Below are positions 7,100 through 16,164 of a DNA stretch of 64,000 nucleotides, piece by piece; position 1 is the first letter of the stretch, and every line of letters begins with the position of its first letter. Below the pieces are notes generated by a model. It made no database searches and was not told the origin of the DNA. It worked only from the letters and a program-made list of their open reading frames with translations. Source of the stretch: Psychrobium sp. MM17-31 (GTDB taxonomy: Bacteria; Pseudomonadota; Gammaproteobacteria; Enterobacterales; Psychrobiaceae); NCBI RefSeq assembly GCF_022347785.1, contig NZ_JAKRGA010000004.1, forward strand, positions 372,001 through 436,000. Reading direction: 5' to 3'. The translations under genes and the position numbers were made by a program.

Positions 7100-7783
7100 A
7101 TGAAAGTAATACTACTGCCAGGCTTAGATGGGACTGGACTACTATTTAACGAATTACTGGCATTTCTGCCTGATGATGTCGATTACGATGTTGTAGTATT
7201 AGATGAACTAGTTGGTAATTCAATTATTGAACATGCCCAAATGTTAGCGAGCAGATACGATGACTCTGAAGAGTTATTAGTAGTGGCTGAATCGTTTTCT
7301 GGTCGGTTAGCTTACGAATTGGCGCTACTAATCCCTCAGCAGATTAAGCACTTAATTTTTGTAGCTAGTTTTATATCGCGCCCGATTGGTATTGCAAGCA
7401 TTGCACATTATCTCCCTTCCTTCGCATTGACAGATAAGCCACTTAATCGATTCATGTTAAAACTATTGGGCTTTGCTAACTTATGTCGAGATAAGCAACT
7501 CAATGCTGTTTTTAAATCACTATCGATTGCTGAATTTTCCAATTTAAGATGGCGGTTGCGCCAAATAAGTAAAATGAGAAAAGTCACACGAAAATTGTCT
7601 GTGGGAGCGACTTACATTAGACCAAGTAAAGAGTATCTCGTTGGAATAAATGCGGTTAACCATATTGAAGAAACATTTCAATCATTTGACATGCGAGTAC
7701 TAGATGGTGGGCATTTTATTGCCCAGTCTCAGCCACAAAAATGTGCACAGATAATTTTGGAAAAATTAGATACGGTTCGTTAA
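7100..7783 (+). CDS. Alpha/beta-hydrolase fold protein
   Basis: A 227-residue protein that begins with an alpha/beta-hydrolase strand and oxyanion loop, MKVILLPGLDGTGLLFNELL. The nucleophile elbow AESFSG has Ser at about residue 74. The probable catalytic His is in DGGHFIAQSQP near residue 207, and an acid is available in FDMRVLDGGH. The compact cap domain is short. Substrate cannot be told. It overlaps the convergent ZIP-like gene by 4 bp. Confidence 0.75.
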   Translation: MKVILLPGLDGTGLLFNELLAFLPDDVDYDVVVLDELVGNSIIEHAQMLASRYDDSEELLVVAESFSGRLAYELALLIPQQIKHLIFVASFISRPIGIASIAHYLPSFALTDKPLNRFMLKLLGFANLCRDKQLNAVFKSLSIAEFSNLRWRLRQISKMRKVTRKLSVGATYIRPSKEYLVGINAVNHIEETFQSFDMRVLDGGHFIAQSQPQKCAQIILEKLDTVR

Positions 7784-8511
7784 CAAACAACACTCATATG
7801 TCCCAATAATCCCAATAGAAAGCCCAAGGTCGCGCCCAGTGTTGGCAGCCAATGACGTTCCAATTTAGCCTGTGGCGCGATGTCTTGAAACACTGAATAC
7901 AAAATACCGCCTGCGGCAAACAGCATTATTGATGAGATCGCGTAAGGCTGCTCAGCAAGCCACCAATAACCGATAACGCCTGATATTGGGCCAATTAACG
8001 CCATTAACCCGAAAATTGTGATGATTTTAAGTGAGCTTAATCTCGAACTTTGTTTTAGCTCATTATAGGCGTTGAATCCTTCTGGTAGATTTTGCAACGT
8101 CATTAATAGCGCTAATAAGAATGCACTGGGGCTGCCTAAAGCGACAGCTGTGCCAAGTGCTAGCGCTTCAGGAATAAAATCACTCAGCATAGCGACTAAT
8201 TGGCTAGCTGTACTCTTGAATTTATCAAGGACAATATCAATTGCCATAAAAGCGATGCTGCCAGATAGAAAGAAAAGGCTGGTGGATAGGGGACTGTGAT
8301 GCTCAATACCTTCTGGCACCAAAATCAAGGCGACAGCCGATAATAATGCGCCGCCACCAAAAGCTATTATGGCGTGTTTTATTTCACTGGTATGCCAATG
8401 TAAAAAACGGTTCGATAAATTAGCCGCAATAGCGCCAGCAGGCATTGCCAGCCCAGCGAGAAGCGTGAATAATAACAGGCTAATAAGTGGCTGATTTTGA
8501 ATCATAATCAA
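7780..8511 (-). CDS. ZIP-like metal transporter family protein
   Basis: A 243-residue integral membrane protein with about eight hydrophobic segments and the organisation of a ZIP (ZupT-like) divalent metal transporter. The two metal-site helices are recognisable as LSDFIPEALALG and LQNLPEGFNAY. The His residues usual in ZIP helices 4 and 5 (HNxPEG, HExPHE) are absent and replaced by Ser/Asp and Gln/Asn. The acidic residues and prolines are kept. Metal selectivity or even transport may therefore differ from ZupT. Its start lies 30 bp from that of the divergent potassium-channel gene. Confidence 0.7.
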   Translation of the reverse strand: MIMIQNQPLISLLLFTLLAGLAMPAGAIAANLSNRFLHWHTSEIKHAIIAFGGGALLSAVALILVPEGIEHHSPLSTSLFFLSGSIAFMAIDIVLDKFKSTASQLVAMLSDFIPEALALGTAVALGSPSAFLLALLMTLQNLPEGFNAYNELKQSSRLSSLKIITIFGLMALIGPISGVIGYWWLAEQPYAISSIMLFAAGGILYSVFQDIAPQAKLERHWLPTLGATLGFLLGLLGHMSVVC

Positions 8512-8541
8512 AGTCCGACAAGCTTGAGGAAAAGCGATTAT

Positions 8542-9492
8542 ATGAATATTACTGCACAGCGACGTAATGTATCACAATTATTAGAATTTAACGCAAGCAG
8601 TAGCACGCGAGCGCGATTGTTTGATGTTGCTATGGTATTGCTTATTATCGCCAATGTCGTTGCGATTATGCTTGAATCTGTGGTTTCAATTGAAGAAAAA
8701 TATCGTACAGAGTTTTGGATATTTGAGATCGTCTCCATCATCATCTTCACCATCGAATATGTGTTGCGAGTTTGGTCGTGTCCCGATATTGAAGAGGGGA
8801 AGTATAGTGATGATTTTAAAGGCCGCTTGAAGTATATGCGTTCTATCCCCGCACTAATTGATTTAGCTGCTATTGCGCCTTTCTTCTTGAGTCTATTCTT
8901 TGTTATCGATTTGCGTTTCCTTCGCGTATTCCGCGTGTTCAGAATCTTTAAACTGACGCGTTATTCGAACGCAATGACCATGCTGCTGCGGGTGCTGCGA
9001 GAAGAATCTAGCTCATTCTTTGCGGCATTTTCTATTTTAACCATCGTGCTAATCACCGCTGCCAGTGGTATTTATTTGATAGAACACGATGTTCAGCCGG
9101 AAGCATTCGGCTCAATTCCCGCGGCTATGTGGTGGGCAACGGCCACGTTAACCACCGTTGGCTATGGCGATGTCACACCAATTACACCGCTTGGTAAACT
9201 CTTTGGCGGCTTAATTACCGTGGTTGGTATGGGAATGGTAGCACTACCAGCAGGTATTTTGGCATCTGGATTTTCGGCGCAATTAAAGAAAAATCGCAGC
9301 CTTTACCGTCATAAACTCATCGAATCGCTGCAAGATGGCGTTATTGATGCCGATGAAAAACAGCAATTAGATGTCTTACGCCGCGAACTAGGTATTACCG
9401 AACAAGAAGCACAGAGTTTGTTGTATACCCACAATCAGCAACGACAAACTCATCATAAAAAATGCCCACATTGTCATAAGGATTTGGATTAA
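8542..9492 (+). CDS. Voltage-gated potassium channel-type ion transporter
   Basis: A 316-residue six-transmembrane channel subunit. The S4 voltage sensor is visible as RFLRVFRVFRIFKLTRYSN with Arg every third residue. The pore loop reads MWWATATLTTVGYGDVTP with the TVGYGD selectivity filter. S6 is followed by a cytoplasmic helical tail containing QDGVIDADEKQQLDVLRREL and a C-terminal CPHCHKDLD, a half zinc ribbon. The ATG at 8542 is preferred (GAGGA 11 bp upstream) over an in-frame TTG at 8497, which would overlap the divergent ZIP-like gene. Selectivity for K+ is inferred from the filter. Confidence 0.9.
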   Translation: MNITAQRRNVSQLLEFNASSSTRARLFDVAMVLLIIANVVAIMLESVVSIEEKYRTEFWIFEIVSIIIFTIEYVLRVWSCPDIEEGKYSDDFKGRLKYMRSIPALIDLAAIAPFFLSLFFVIDLRFLRVFRVFRIFKLTRYSNAMTMLLRVLREESSSFFAAFSILTIVLITAASGIYLIEHDVQPEAFGSIPAAMWWATATLTTVGYGDVTPITPLGKLFGGLITVVGMGMVALPAGILASGFSAQLKKNRSLYRHKLIESLQDGVIDADEKQQLDVLRRELGITEQEAQSLLYTHNQQRQTHHKKCPHCHKDLD

Positions 9493-9866
9493 TTTGAGTC
9501 AGATTCCTCGACTTCTAAGTATTTCAAAAATCTATACCTGACACGAGTCGACGATTTCTTTTCCAGTTTACGTAATTGCACGCGACGATTTAGTTTCATC
9601 GCGATAGAATTAGGCATAAACACTCGAACAACTTTACCTGTGTTGTCTAGATTCACAAATAGAATGTTGGTGTGTCCCTCGTCGTGTAGTAAAGCCGTTT
9701 TATTGACGGATAAGCCTGTCACATTACTGCCAATGATGTCGTTGGGATTTTTTATCCAGAAAATCAAAGCGCAGATACCAACTACTAGAATTGCAAGTAG
9801 CAGCTTGGTAATGTTTTTACTCAAGCCTTGCTCGGCATCTAATTTGGCTTTGGTTTCTGGTCGCAT
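9489..9866 (-). CDS. Uncharacterised single-pass membrane protein
   Basis: A 125-residue protein with one membrane helix at about residues 20-40 (ITKLLLAILVVGICALIFW) and a basic soluble C-terminal half (NRRVQLRKLEKKSSTRVRYR). No family was recognised. It overlaps the end of the convergent channel gene by 4 bp and lies 15 bp after the MetR-like gene on the same strand, so it may be cotranscribed with it. Confidence 0.6.
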   Translation of the reverse strand: MRPETKAKLDAEQGLSKNITKLLLAILVVGICALIFWIKNPNDIIGSNVTGLSVNKTALLHDEGHTNILFVNLDNTGKVVRVFMPNSIAMKLNRRVQLRKLEKKSSTRVRYRFLKYLEVEESDSN

Positions 9867-9881
9867 TGATAGTCCTGTCTA

Positions 9882-10772
9882 TTAAACGTCACTCGCTGAC
9901 TTTGCTATTTCCATAAAACTATCAATATAGTCGATGGCTAAATCGCTTTCGCGTACGCCGATGAAAATCTGTTTATCGATGCCGCTTTTTCCTAATCGCA
10001 CGGAGGTGATTGGTAACTGGCTTTGGTATTGCTCGGCTAGCCAACGGGGCATGGCGGCGACACCGCGATTACTTGCGACCATTTGCAGGATGATATCTGT
10101 GGTTTCAATGGTTTTGTGTTTACGAGGGCTGCATTTGGCAGGCATTAAAAACTGACTAAAGATATCTAATCGCTCGACCTCTACTGGGTAGGTGATAAGA
10201 GTTTCATCACTTAATTGTGGCGGCTCGATGTGTTTTTCGTTGGCTAACGAATGCTCATTGTTAACCACTAATACCAATTCGTAATCAAATACTGGTGTGT
10301 AAACCAAGCCGCGTTTGTACAGTGGGTCTGGTGTAACTAATGCATCGATATCATAGTTGAATAGAGCGCCCATGCCGCCAAATTGAAATTCTTGTTTGAC
10401 GTCGACATCGACATTTGGCCATTGATTGAGATAGGGCGATACGACCTGCAATAACCATTGATAACACGGGTGGCATTCCATGCCGATTCGCAAAGTACCT
10501 CGCTGACCATGGGCATATTGGCTCATTAGTTGTTCGGTGTATTCAATCTGCGGAAGTACGCGATTGGCTAGTGAGAGGATTGATTGACCCGCTTGAGTTA
10601 ATCGCAAGCGACGGCCGTCTTTTTCCCACACTTTGATGCCCAACTGAGACTCTAATTTTTTAATGGCATGGCTTAACGCCGACTGTGTTAAAAAGAGCTC
10701 GTCAGCAGCTTGAGTCAGCGTACCGGAGCGATCAACTTGGCGAATAATAGCGAGGTGGGTGCGATCTATCAC
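9882..10772 (-). CDS. metR: LysR-type regulator resembling MetR
   Basis: A 296-residue LysR regulator. It has an N-terminal winged helix (about 1-60, SGTLTQAADELFLTQSALSH) and a substrate-binding effector domain with features I associate with MetR: IGMECHPCYQWLLQVVSPYL, YTPVFDYELVLVVN, ETLITYPVEVERLDIFSQF and ILQMVASNRGVAAMPRW. MetR activates methionine-synthesis genes with homocysteine as coregulator. No met gene lies next to it, so the target is probably elsewhere. The assignment to MetR rather than another LysR member is moderately firm. Confidence 0.78.
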   Translation of the reverse strand: MIDRTHLAIIRQVDRSGTLTQAADELFLTQSALSHAIKKLESQLGIKVWEKDGRRLRLTQAGQSILSLANRVLPQIEYTEQLMSQYAHGQRGTLRIGMECHPCYQWLLQVVSPYLNQWPNVDVDVKQEFQFGGMGALFNYDIDALVTPDPLYKRGLVYTPVFDYELVLVVNNEHSLANEKHIEPPQLSDETLITYPVEVERLDIFSQFLMPAKCSPRKHKTIETTDIILQMVASNRGVAAMPRWLAEQYQSQLPITSVRLGKSGIDKQIFIGVRESDLAIDYIDSFMEIAKSASDV

Positions 10773-10903
10773 TGCATTTCCTATGAGTAAAATTCATTAA
10801 TTGGAGCTGTTATAGCACTTTTTATGATGTAATTTATAATCTTTTTGAAAGTATTACCGTTAGCAACTATTTTTAGGGGACCACTCGACAAGGAGAATTG
10901 ATA

Positions 10904-11860
10904 ATGCTGTTTATTACCAATCGTGCGCCTAAAGGATCTTTTAATACTGTTATTAACCAGCCGTTTGAGTTTGATTTAGACAATAACGCGCCGGCCAATT
11001 CGGTGTATTTTTGTCAGCGTAATTGTGAAGATGATTACGAAGAAATTGGTTCACAGAACTTGTTGGCGTTATTGAAAGAAAGCTCGGCGCAGCAAGTGCT
11101 TTTATTAATCCATGGTTTTTCTAATTTACCTGAGCCAGATATTTTTCCCCGTGCGTTAGAGTTGCAGCAGCTTTTTGATCAGCAGTCGCCTAATCTTGTG
11201 CAAGTTGTGCCGCTTATTTGGCCGTGTGACAACGATTTGGGGATTATTAAAGACTATTGGGATGATCAGAAGTCCGCCGATGCGTCAGCGCCAGCTTTTG
11301 CTCGCGTGTTACAGAAATTTATGGCGTGGTGAGATAGTGCACCAGAAGATGCGCCATGCTTAAAACGTATTAATGTATTGGCTCATTCAATGGGCAATCG
11401 CGTATTGCGTGAAACCCTGCGCTGGTGGGATAAATACGACATGGCCGATGGCGTGCCACTGATGTTCCGTAACACCTTTATGGTGGCGGCTGATGTTGTC
11501 AATGAATCACTCGAAAAGACTGAATCTGGAGCATTGATTTCGCAAGCCTCTCGTAATGTTAGCGTTTATTATGCCAGTGATGATTTAGCGCTGCGTGCCA
11601 GCAAGATATCTAATTTAAAAAACAAAATTGCGTCGCGCCGTTTAGGTCACACTGGGCCGGAAGACATGAGTAAGGTCGCCACCAATGTTTATGCCTTTGA
11701 TTGTGACGACTTTAATAATAAATACGATATGCCCAAAGGGCACTCTTACTTTCTAACCGATCAACACGGGCAACCGGGCAAGGTGTTTAGCAATATCTGT
11801 ACGGCACTAGAGAAAGGGCGTGTTGAGTCTAAATCTGCTAGCCGTATCAATGTGCTGTAG
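10904..11860 (+). pseudogene. Alpha/beta-hydrolase (esterase/lipase-like) gene interrupted by in-frame TGA
   Basis: One reading frame runs from the ATG at 10904 (AAGGAG 8 bp upstream) to 11860, interrupted by TGA at 11330-11332. The upstream half holds the first strand, VLLLIHGFSNLP. The downstream half resumes in the same frame with DSAPEDAPCLKRINVLAHSM, whose AHSMG is the nucleophile elbow, and continues to the end without further stops. Read through, it would be about 319 codons, similar to serine-esterase-like (DUF900-type) hydrolases. The upstream part alone lacks the catalytic serine. A recent nonsense mutation, a sequencing error and recoding are all possible. Confidence 0.78.
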
Positions 11861-12749
11861 CTAACAACATCGAGACTAAGCGGGAAAGGCCCTTGCCGTG
11901 GTTAGCGGTTTTCCAAGCAATGTGTATCGGCATTGCTTCGCTGGCCACTTCTAACTCTAGTTCAATTAACTCTCCTGTTTCTAATTCATTTTTAATTCGC
12001 GACTTTGGTAAATAGCCAGCGCCGATGCATGCTTTAATGGCATTGCATTTGTAATCGATAGTTGGCACAAAAAAGTGACGACTTTGCTCGAATACGCCAA
12101 GGTTTCTTTGAATCGAATTTACTGCGCTATCGTGAGTGACTACGGTTTGAAAGTTCGCTAATTCAGATGCGCTGATAGGTTGTGGTAAACGGTTAAGTGG
12201 GTGGGAATGGTGCACTACAAAGATGTTTTGCATTGTTCGCCATTCTCGCGCACTAATGCCTTGTTGTGTTGGTATGGGCAAAGCTCCGCCAATGATAAGA
12301 TCGACGCGATCTTCGATCAGTGCTTCCCATGTGCCGTTAAGCACTTCCTCGCTAACATCGATTTCGATGGTTGGATGTTGGGCGATAAAATCCTTCAGCA
12401 CGATAAATACATCGCTACTGTCGACGATTGAATCGATGGCGACCCGCAATTTCGGCTCCCAACCATTGGCGATAGTCTTGGTTTGTACCGCCAGTTTATC
12501 GGCTGCATCGAGCATAATGCGCCCTTGAGTCAGCAAGTGCTTCGCCGCTGGCGTCAATACGCTGCGCCGTCCATGACGTACAAACAAGGTAACATCGAGC
12601 TGCTGTTCTAGCTTTTGTACGATATACGACAGCGCTGATGGTACTTTATCTAATTGCTCTGCCGCTTTAGCAAAACTGCTTTGCTTGTCGATAGCATCTA
12701 ATACAACTAAGGCTTCTAAGGTAATAGGTGGCGAAAAGTTTATCGTCAT
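11847..12749 (-). CDS. LysR-type regulator (YhaJ-like), divergent from pirin gene
   Basis: A 300-residue LysR regulator. The winged helix is at about 8-68 (DKQSSFAKAAEQLDKVPSAL SYIVQKLEQQL) with the characteristic VRHGRRSVLTP wing, and an effector domain follows. The SFAKAAEQLDKVPSALSY pattern and the divergent pirin gene match the yhaJ-yhaK arrangement of E. coli, where YhaJ responds to aromatic compounds. The gene starts 101 bp from the pirin gene, so it probably controls that shared region. It overlaps the broken esterase gene by 14 bp at the 3' end. Confidence 0.8.
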   Translation of the reverse strand: MTINFSPPITLEALVVLDAIDKQSSFAKAAEQLDKVPSALSYIVQKLEQQLDVTLFVRHGRRSVLTPAAKHLLTQGRIMLDAADKLAVQTKTIANGWEPKLRVAIDSIVDSSDVFIVLKDFIAQHPTIEIDVSEEVLNGTWEALIEDRVDLIIGGALPIPTQQGISAREWRTMQNIFVVHHSHPLNRLPQPISASELANFQTVVTHDSAVNSIQRNLGVFEQSRHFFVPTIDYKCNAIKACIGAGYLPKSRIKNELETGELIELELEVASEAMPIHIAWKTANHGKGLSRLVSMLLATAH

Positions 12750-12850
12750 AAATGTTCAAAAATTTTGAATAGATTGAGCTTAATATTCCTGTTATTCGTT
12801 TTATGCGCAAGTTTTATGATGGTTTTATCATTCGAAATTGGAGACATATT

Positions 12851-13552
12851 ATGATTAATCACATTAGTTTTTCGCAATTAGGCAAGGCTAACCACGGTTG
12901 GCTGAATGCTAATCATCACTTTAGTTTTGCCCGTTATTACAATCCACAGCGTATGGGCTTTGGTGCGTTGCGGGTGATCAATGACGATGCCATTGCGGCC
13001 CAAACTGGGTTTGATGCTCATCCTCACGACAATATGGAAATCATTACCTATGTCCGCAGTGGTGCCGTATCTCATCGCGACAGCATGGGAAACCAAGGTG
13101 TTACCAAGGCTGGTCAGGTGCAAGTGATGAGTGCCGGAACGGGTATTGTTCACGAAGAGCATAATCTAAGTGATGAAGAGTTAACGCTGTATCAAATTTG
13201 GATTGAGCCTAAATCACGTAATGTGAAGCCGCAATGGGGTACTAAGAACTTTCCGACAACGCAATCGAGTAAATTACCGCTATTGGTGTCAGGGTTTGAA
13301 GAAGATAAAGATGCGCTTTTTATCCACCAAGACGCTCGTATTTATGGCGGAAAAGTGGCTGCAGGCACTGAGTTTGAACATAAGATCGATAATCAAGCTT
13401 ATGTGTTAGCGTCCAGCGGCGAATTTGCGCTTAATGACAATGGTAAAGAAGTGACCATGAATAAGGGCGATGGGGCAGAGGTAACCTTGCAAAAATCTGT
13501 AACAATTCGCGCCTTGTCTGATAGTGAAATAGTCATTATCGATACGCCGTAA
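12851..13552 (+). CDS. Pirin-family bicupin protein (YhaK-like)
   Basis: A 233-residue pirin. The N-terminal cupin contains the metal-binding set in FDAHPHDNMEIITYV and EEHNLSDEE, preceded by FGALRVINDD. The second cupin starts near residue 150. Pirins bind iron or another divalent metal; bacterial members can act as quercetin dioxygenases or redox sensors. The ATG at 12851 has GGAG 8 bp upstream and matches the family start. An upstream in-frame ATG at 12803 would add 16 residues without support. It is probably cotranscribed with the GFA gene 39 bp downstream. Confidence 0.86.
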   Translation: MINHISFSQLGKANHGWLNANHHFSFARYYNPQRMGFGALRVINDDAIAAQTGFDAHPHDNMEIITYVRSGAVSHRDSMGNQGVTKAGQVQVMSAGTGIVHEEHNLSDEELTLYQIWIEPKSRNVKPQWGTKNFPTTQSSKLPLLVSGFEEDKDALFIHQDARIYGGKVAAGTEFEHKIDNQAYVLASSGEFALNDNGKEVTMNKGDGAEVTLQKSVTIRALSDSEIVIIDTP

Positions 13553-13591
13553 TTGCGTTATGATGCTTGCTCTATTCGACGAGGAAAAATC

Positions 13592-13999
13592 ATGATTACA
13601 GGCAAGTGTTTATGCGGTGAAGTTCACATCGAACTCAATGGCGATATTAGCGATATCATTCATTGCCATTGTTCGTTGTGTCGTAAAAACAGCGGTACTG
13701 CATATGCCACCAATGGTTTTGTTAATGCCGCTGACTTTGAGGTGGTGAAAGGCAAAGAGCGCTTGAGTGTATTTTCATTCAAGCCGCGACGTTATCGCTA
13801 CTTTTGCGAAAACTGTGGTTCGCCAGTGTATAGCGCCAGTGATGATGATCCTACGCGCTATCGTTTACGATTAGGAATTATCGATAGCGATATTGATGCG
13901 CGTCCAATATCCCATAATTTCGTTTCTTCTAAAGCGAATTGGGAAGATTTAGATGCCGACTTACCGCGCTATGATGGCTTTGAGCCCGCACGCAGTTAG
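13592..13999 (+). CDS. GFA/CENP-V-type zinc-binding protein
   Basis: A 135-residue protein of the GFA (glutathione-dependent formaldehyde-activating enzyme-like) family. The zinc-ligand Cys sets are visible as GKCLCGEV, CHCSLCRKNSG and FCENCGSPVYS. Most family members are not proven formaldehyde-activating enzymes; the fold is the confident part. The ATG at 13592 follows GAGGAAAAA and fits the family N-terminus; an upstream in-frame ATG at 13553 begins immediately after the pirin stop and would add 13 residues. Confidence 0.86.
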   Translation: MITGKCLCGEVHIELNGDISDIIHCHCSLCRKNSGTAYATNGFVNAADFEVVKGKERLSVFSFKPRRYRYFCENCGSPVYSASDDDPTRYRLRLGIIDSDIDARPISHNFVSSKANWEDLDADLPRYDGFEPARS

Positions 14000-14087
14000 T
14001 GGCAAAACATTATTTCTAAATAACAGGCAATGGCGCATGGGATTTCTGATAGAATAACGCCTCGAAAATACATCTGAGAGCACTATC

Positions 14088-15314
14088 TTGCACGCGCCAG
14101 TTCAACAGCAAAAACCTAACATCGAATTTATCTCGCTAATGGCCTTTATGATGTCGTTAGTTGCTTTGTCTATTGACGCGATAATGCCCGCGATGACGAT
14201 GATTGAATCGTCGTTAAACCTTACGCCCTCACAAGATATTCAACTGGTTATTTCCTTGGTGTTACTAGGCCAAGGCATTGGCCAGCTGGTGTTTGGTCCT
14301 CTCTCGGATACCTTTGGCCGCAAACCCCTTATTTATGCAGGTTATGCAGTATTTCTTGCGGCAACCTTGGTGTGTATGTGGGCACCAACCTATGAATCTT
14401 TGCTAATTGCACGCTTTATTCAAGGCTTTGGCCTTGCAGCGCCGCGAGTCCTCACCATGGCGATAATCCGCGATAAATACGCTGGGCCACTTATGGCGCA
14501 AGTGATGTCGTTTATTATGGTGTTCTTTATTTTAGTGCCAATGATTGCGCCGTTGATTGGCCAAGGTATTTTATTAGTTGCCGACTGGCATACGATTTTT
14601 GCAGTGATGTTAATACTTGGCATTATCTCGCTGATCTGGTTTGCAATTCGTCAGCCAGAAACACTGGCAGATGAAAATCGTAAAGCGTTAAAACCGAGCG
14701 TGTTGTGGAATACCTGTAAGGAAGTGTTCACCACCCCAGTGTCCATGGCTTATACCTTAGCTGCTGGTATTTTGTCTGGCGCATTTATTTCCTATCTAGC
14801 CAGTGCCCAACAAGTTTTCGGGGGTACTTATGAATTAGGTGAGTACTTCGCGTTGTACTTTTCAGGCTTGGCGTTGGTTTACGGTTTAGCATCGTTTTTT
14901 AACGGTAAACTTGTGGTGCGCAAAGGCATGCAGTTTATGGTGTTTCGCGCTTTTTATGTGCTGGTGGCTTCATCTGTGATCTTCATGGCGACAGTAATCT
15001 GGCAAGATTATGCGCCGCCCCTTAGTTGGGTAACTTTCTATTTCGTGGTTTCCTTTGCTAGCGTCGGCGTGCTTTTTGGCAATTTAAATTCATTGGCAAT
15101 GGAGCCGCTTGGTCACCTCGCCGGATTCGGTGCAGCTGTTGTCGGCGCTGTATCAACCTTAACTGCGGTGTCTATTGCATTGTTTATCGGTTCGTTATTT
15201 GATGGCACGATATGGCCGCTGACATTAGGATTTTGTGGGTGCAGTATTGTGTCGGCTGTTGTAGTATTCGCCATCGAGCGATTTAGAACTTCGGAAGAAA
15301 CCAGCCAGTCATGA
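14088..15314 (+). CDS. Bcr/CflA-type MFS drug efflux transporter
   Basis: A 408-residue, twelve-helix major facilitator. The loop 2-3 motif [21 protein letters not shown] and the helix-4 stretch [22 protein letters not shown] place it with the Bcr/CflA 12-TM multidrug (DHA1) group, which exports drugs by proton antiport. The only good start is TTG at 14088 with GAGAG 7 bp before it. The stop overlaps the pabA start by 4 bp (ATGA), so the two are translationally coupled even though their roles look unrelated. Confidence 0.88.
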   Translation: MHAPVQQQKPNIEFISLMAFMMSLVALSIDAIMPAMTMIESSLNLTPSQDIQLVISLVLLGQGIGQLVFGPLSDTFGRKPLIYAGYAVFLAATLVCMWAPTYESLLIARFIQGFGLAAPRVLTMAIIRDKYAGPLMAQVMSFIMVFFILVPMIAPLIGQGILLVADWHTIFAVMLILGIISLIWFAIRQPETLADENRKALKPSVLWNTCKEVFTTPVSMAYTLAAGILSGAFISYLASAQQVFGGTYELGEYFALYFSGLALVYGLASFFNGKLVVRKGMQFMVFRAFYVLVASSVIFMATVIWQDYAPPLSWVTFYFVVSFASVGVLFGNLNSLAMEPLGHLAGFGAAVVGAVSTLTAVSIALFIGSLFDGTIWPLTLGFCGCSIVSAVVVFAIERFRTSEETSQS

Positions 15315-15892
15315 TTTTAGTGTTAGATAACTATGACTCTTTTACCTACAACATAGTCCAATATTTTCAGCAGCTTGGTCATCAAGTTGAGGTTGTGCGC
15401 AACGACGAAGTGTCGCTTGAACAAATAGAAGCAATGAGGCCGGACTACCTAGTGATTTCGCCAGGACCGTGTACGCCAAACGAAGCGGGAGTTTCACTGG
15501 ATGCCATCGAGTATTTTGCCGGTAAATTACCAATTCTCGGAGTGTGCTTAGGTCATCAAGCAATGGCACAAGTTTTTGGTGGTGACGTTGTGCTGGCGCA
15601 TAAAGTAATGCATGGCAAAACCTCATTAATCGATCACGACGGTAAAGGCGTTTTCACCAATCTGCCAAACCCGCTGCGAGTTACTCGCTACCACTCGTTA
15701 GTTGTTGAACCGTCAACCTTGCCAGATTGTTTTGAAGTCTCTGCTACTGTTGCTAGCGAACAAGGGCAAGAAATTATGGCTATGCGTCATAAAACCTTGC
15801 CAATTGAGAGTGTGCAATTCCACCCTGAATCAATTTTAACCGAGCAGGGACTGATATTGCTGAAAAATTTTCTCGATACACATGTAAAATAA
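15311..15892 (+). CDS. pabA: Aminodeoxychorismate synthase glutaminase subunit
   Basis: A 193-residue class I glutamine amidotransferase: [19 protein letters not shown] at the start, oxyanion strand [11 protein letters not shown], nucleophile Cys in GVCLGHQA (about residue 79) and the His-Glu pair in QFHPESIL (about residue 170). It supplies ammonia to chorismate. PabA (folate) and TrpG (tryptophan) are very similar; the absence of trp genes nearby favours PabA. Start overlaps the MFS stop. Confidence 0.88.
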   Translation: MILVLDNYDSFTYNIVQYFQQLGHQVEVVRNDEVSLEQIEAMRPDYLVISPGPCTPNEAGVSLDAIEYFAGKLPILGVCLGHQAMAQVFGGDVVLAHKVMHGKTSLIDHDGKGVFTNLPNPLRVTRYHSLVVEPSTLPDCFEVSATVASEQGQEIMAMRHKTLPIESVQFHPESILTEQGLILLKNFLDTHVK

Positions 15893-16127
15893 TTGTTTAA
15901 TTATTTCGTAGTCAATAAGTAGCTAAATAGCGCACATATAACAAACCAAACCTATAAGCCTTTCAATGTAAAAATATATTCCATTCAGCTCGCAAAATGG
16001 AACTTGAAAAATTGTACTTCGAAGTACAAGCCTGAAATAACAAATTTTTAACCTTTTGAGTTTGTCATTTTTTTTGTGAACTTGCTGCATTGTTATTCTC
16101 AAAAAAGAGAGTATGATCGCGAATCCA
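15893..16127. other. Gap between pabA and the iron operon with an 18-bp palindrome
   Basis: An AT-rich stretch of about 235 bp with no gene. It contains the perfect palindrome TTGTACTTCGAAGTACAA at 16012-16029. This could be a UUCG-type hairpin or a dimeric operator; there is no T run directly after it. The Fur box of the next gene begins just beyond this gap. Confidence 0.5.
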
Positions 16128-16129
16128 AA

Positions 16130-16144
16130 TGATAGTCATTCTCA
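16130..16144 (+). promoter_or_regulatory. Fur box of the TonB receptor operon
   Basis: TGATAGTCATTCTCA matches the 7-1-7 Fur pattern TGATAATNATTATCA at 13 of 15 positions and lies 20 bp before the start codon of the lipoprotein gene, so the three following genes are probably repressed by Fur with iron. Confidence 0.85.
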
Positions 16145-16164
16145 ATTGTGAAGGAAATTTAAGG

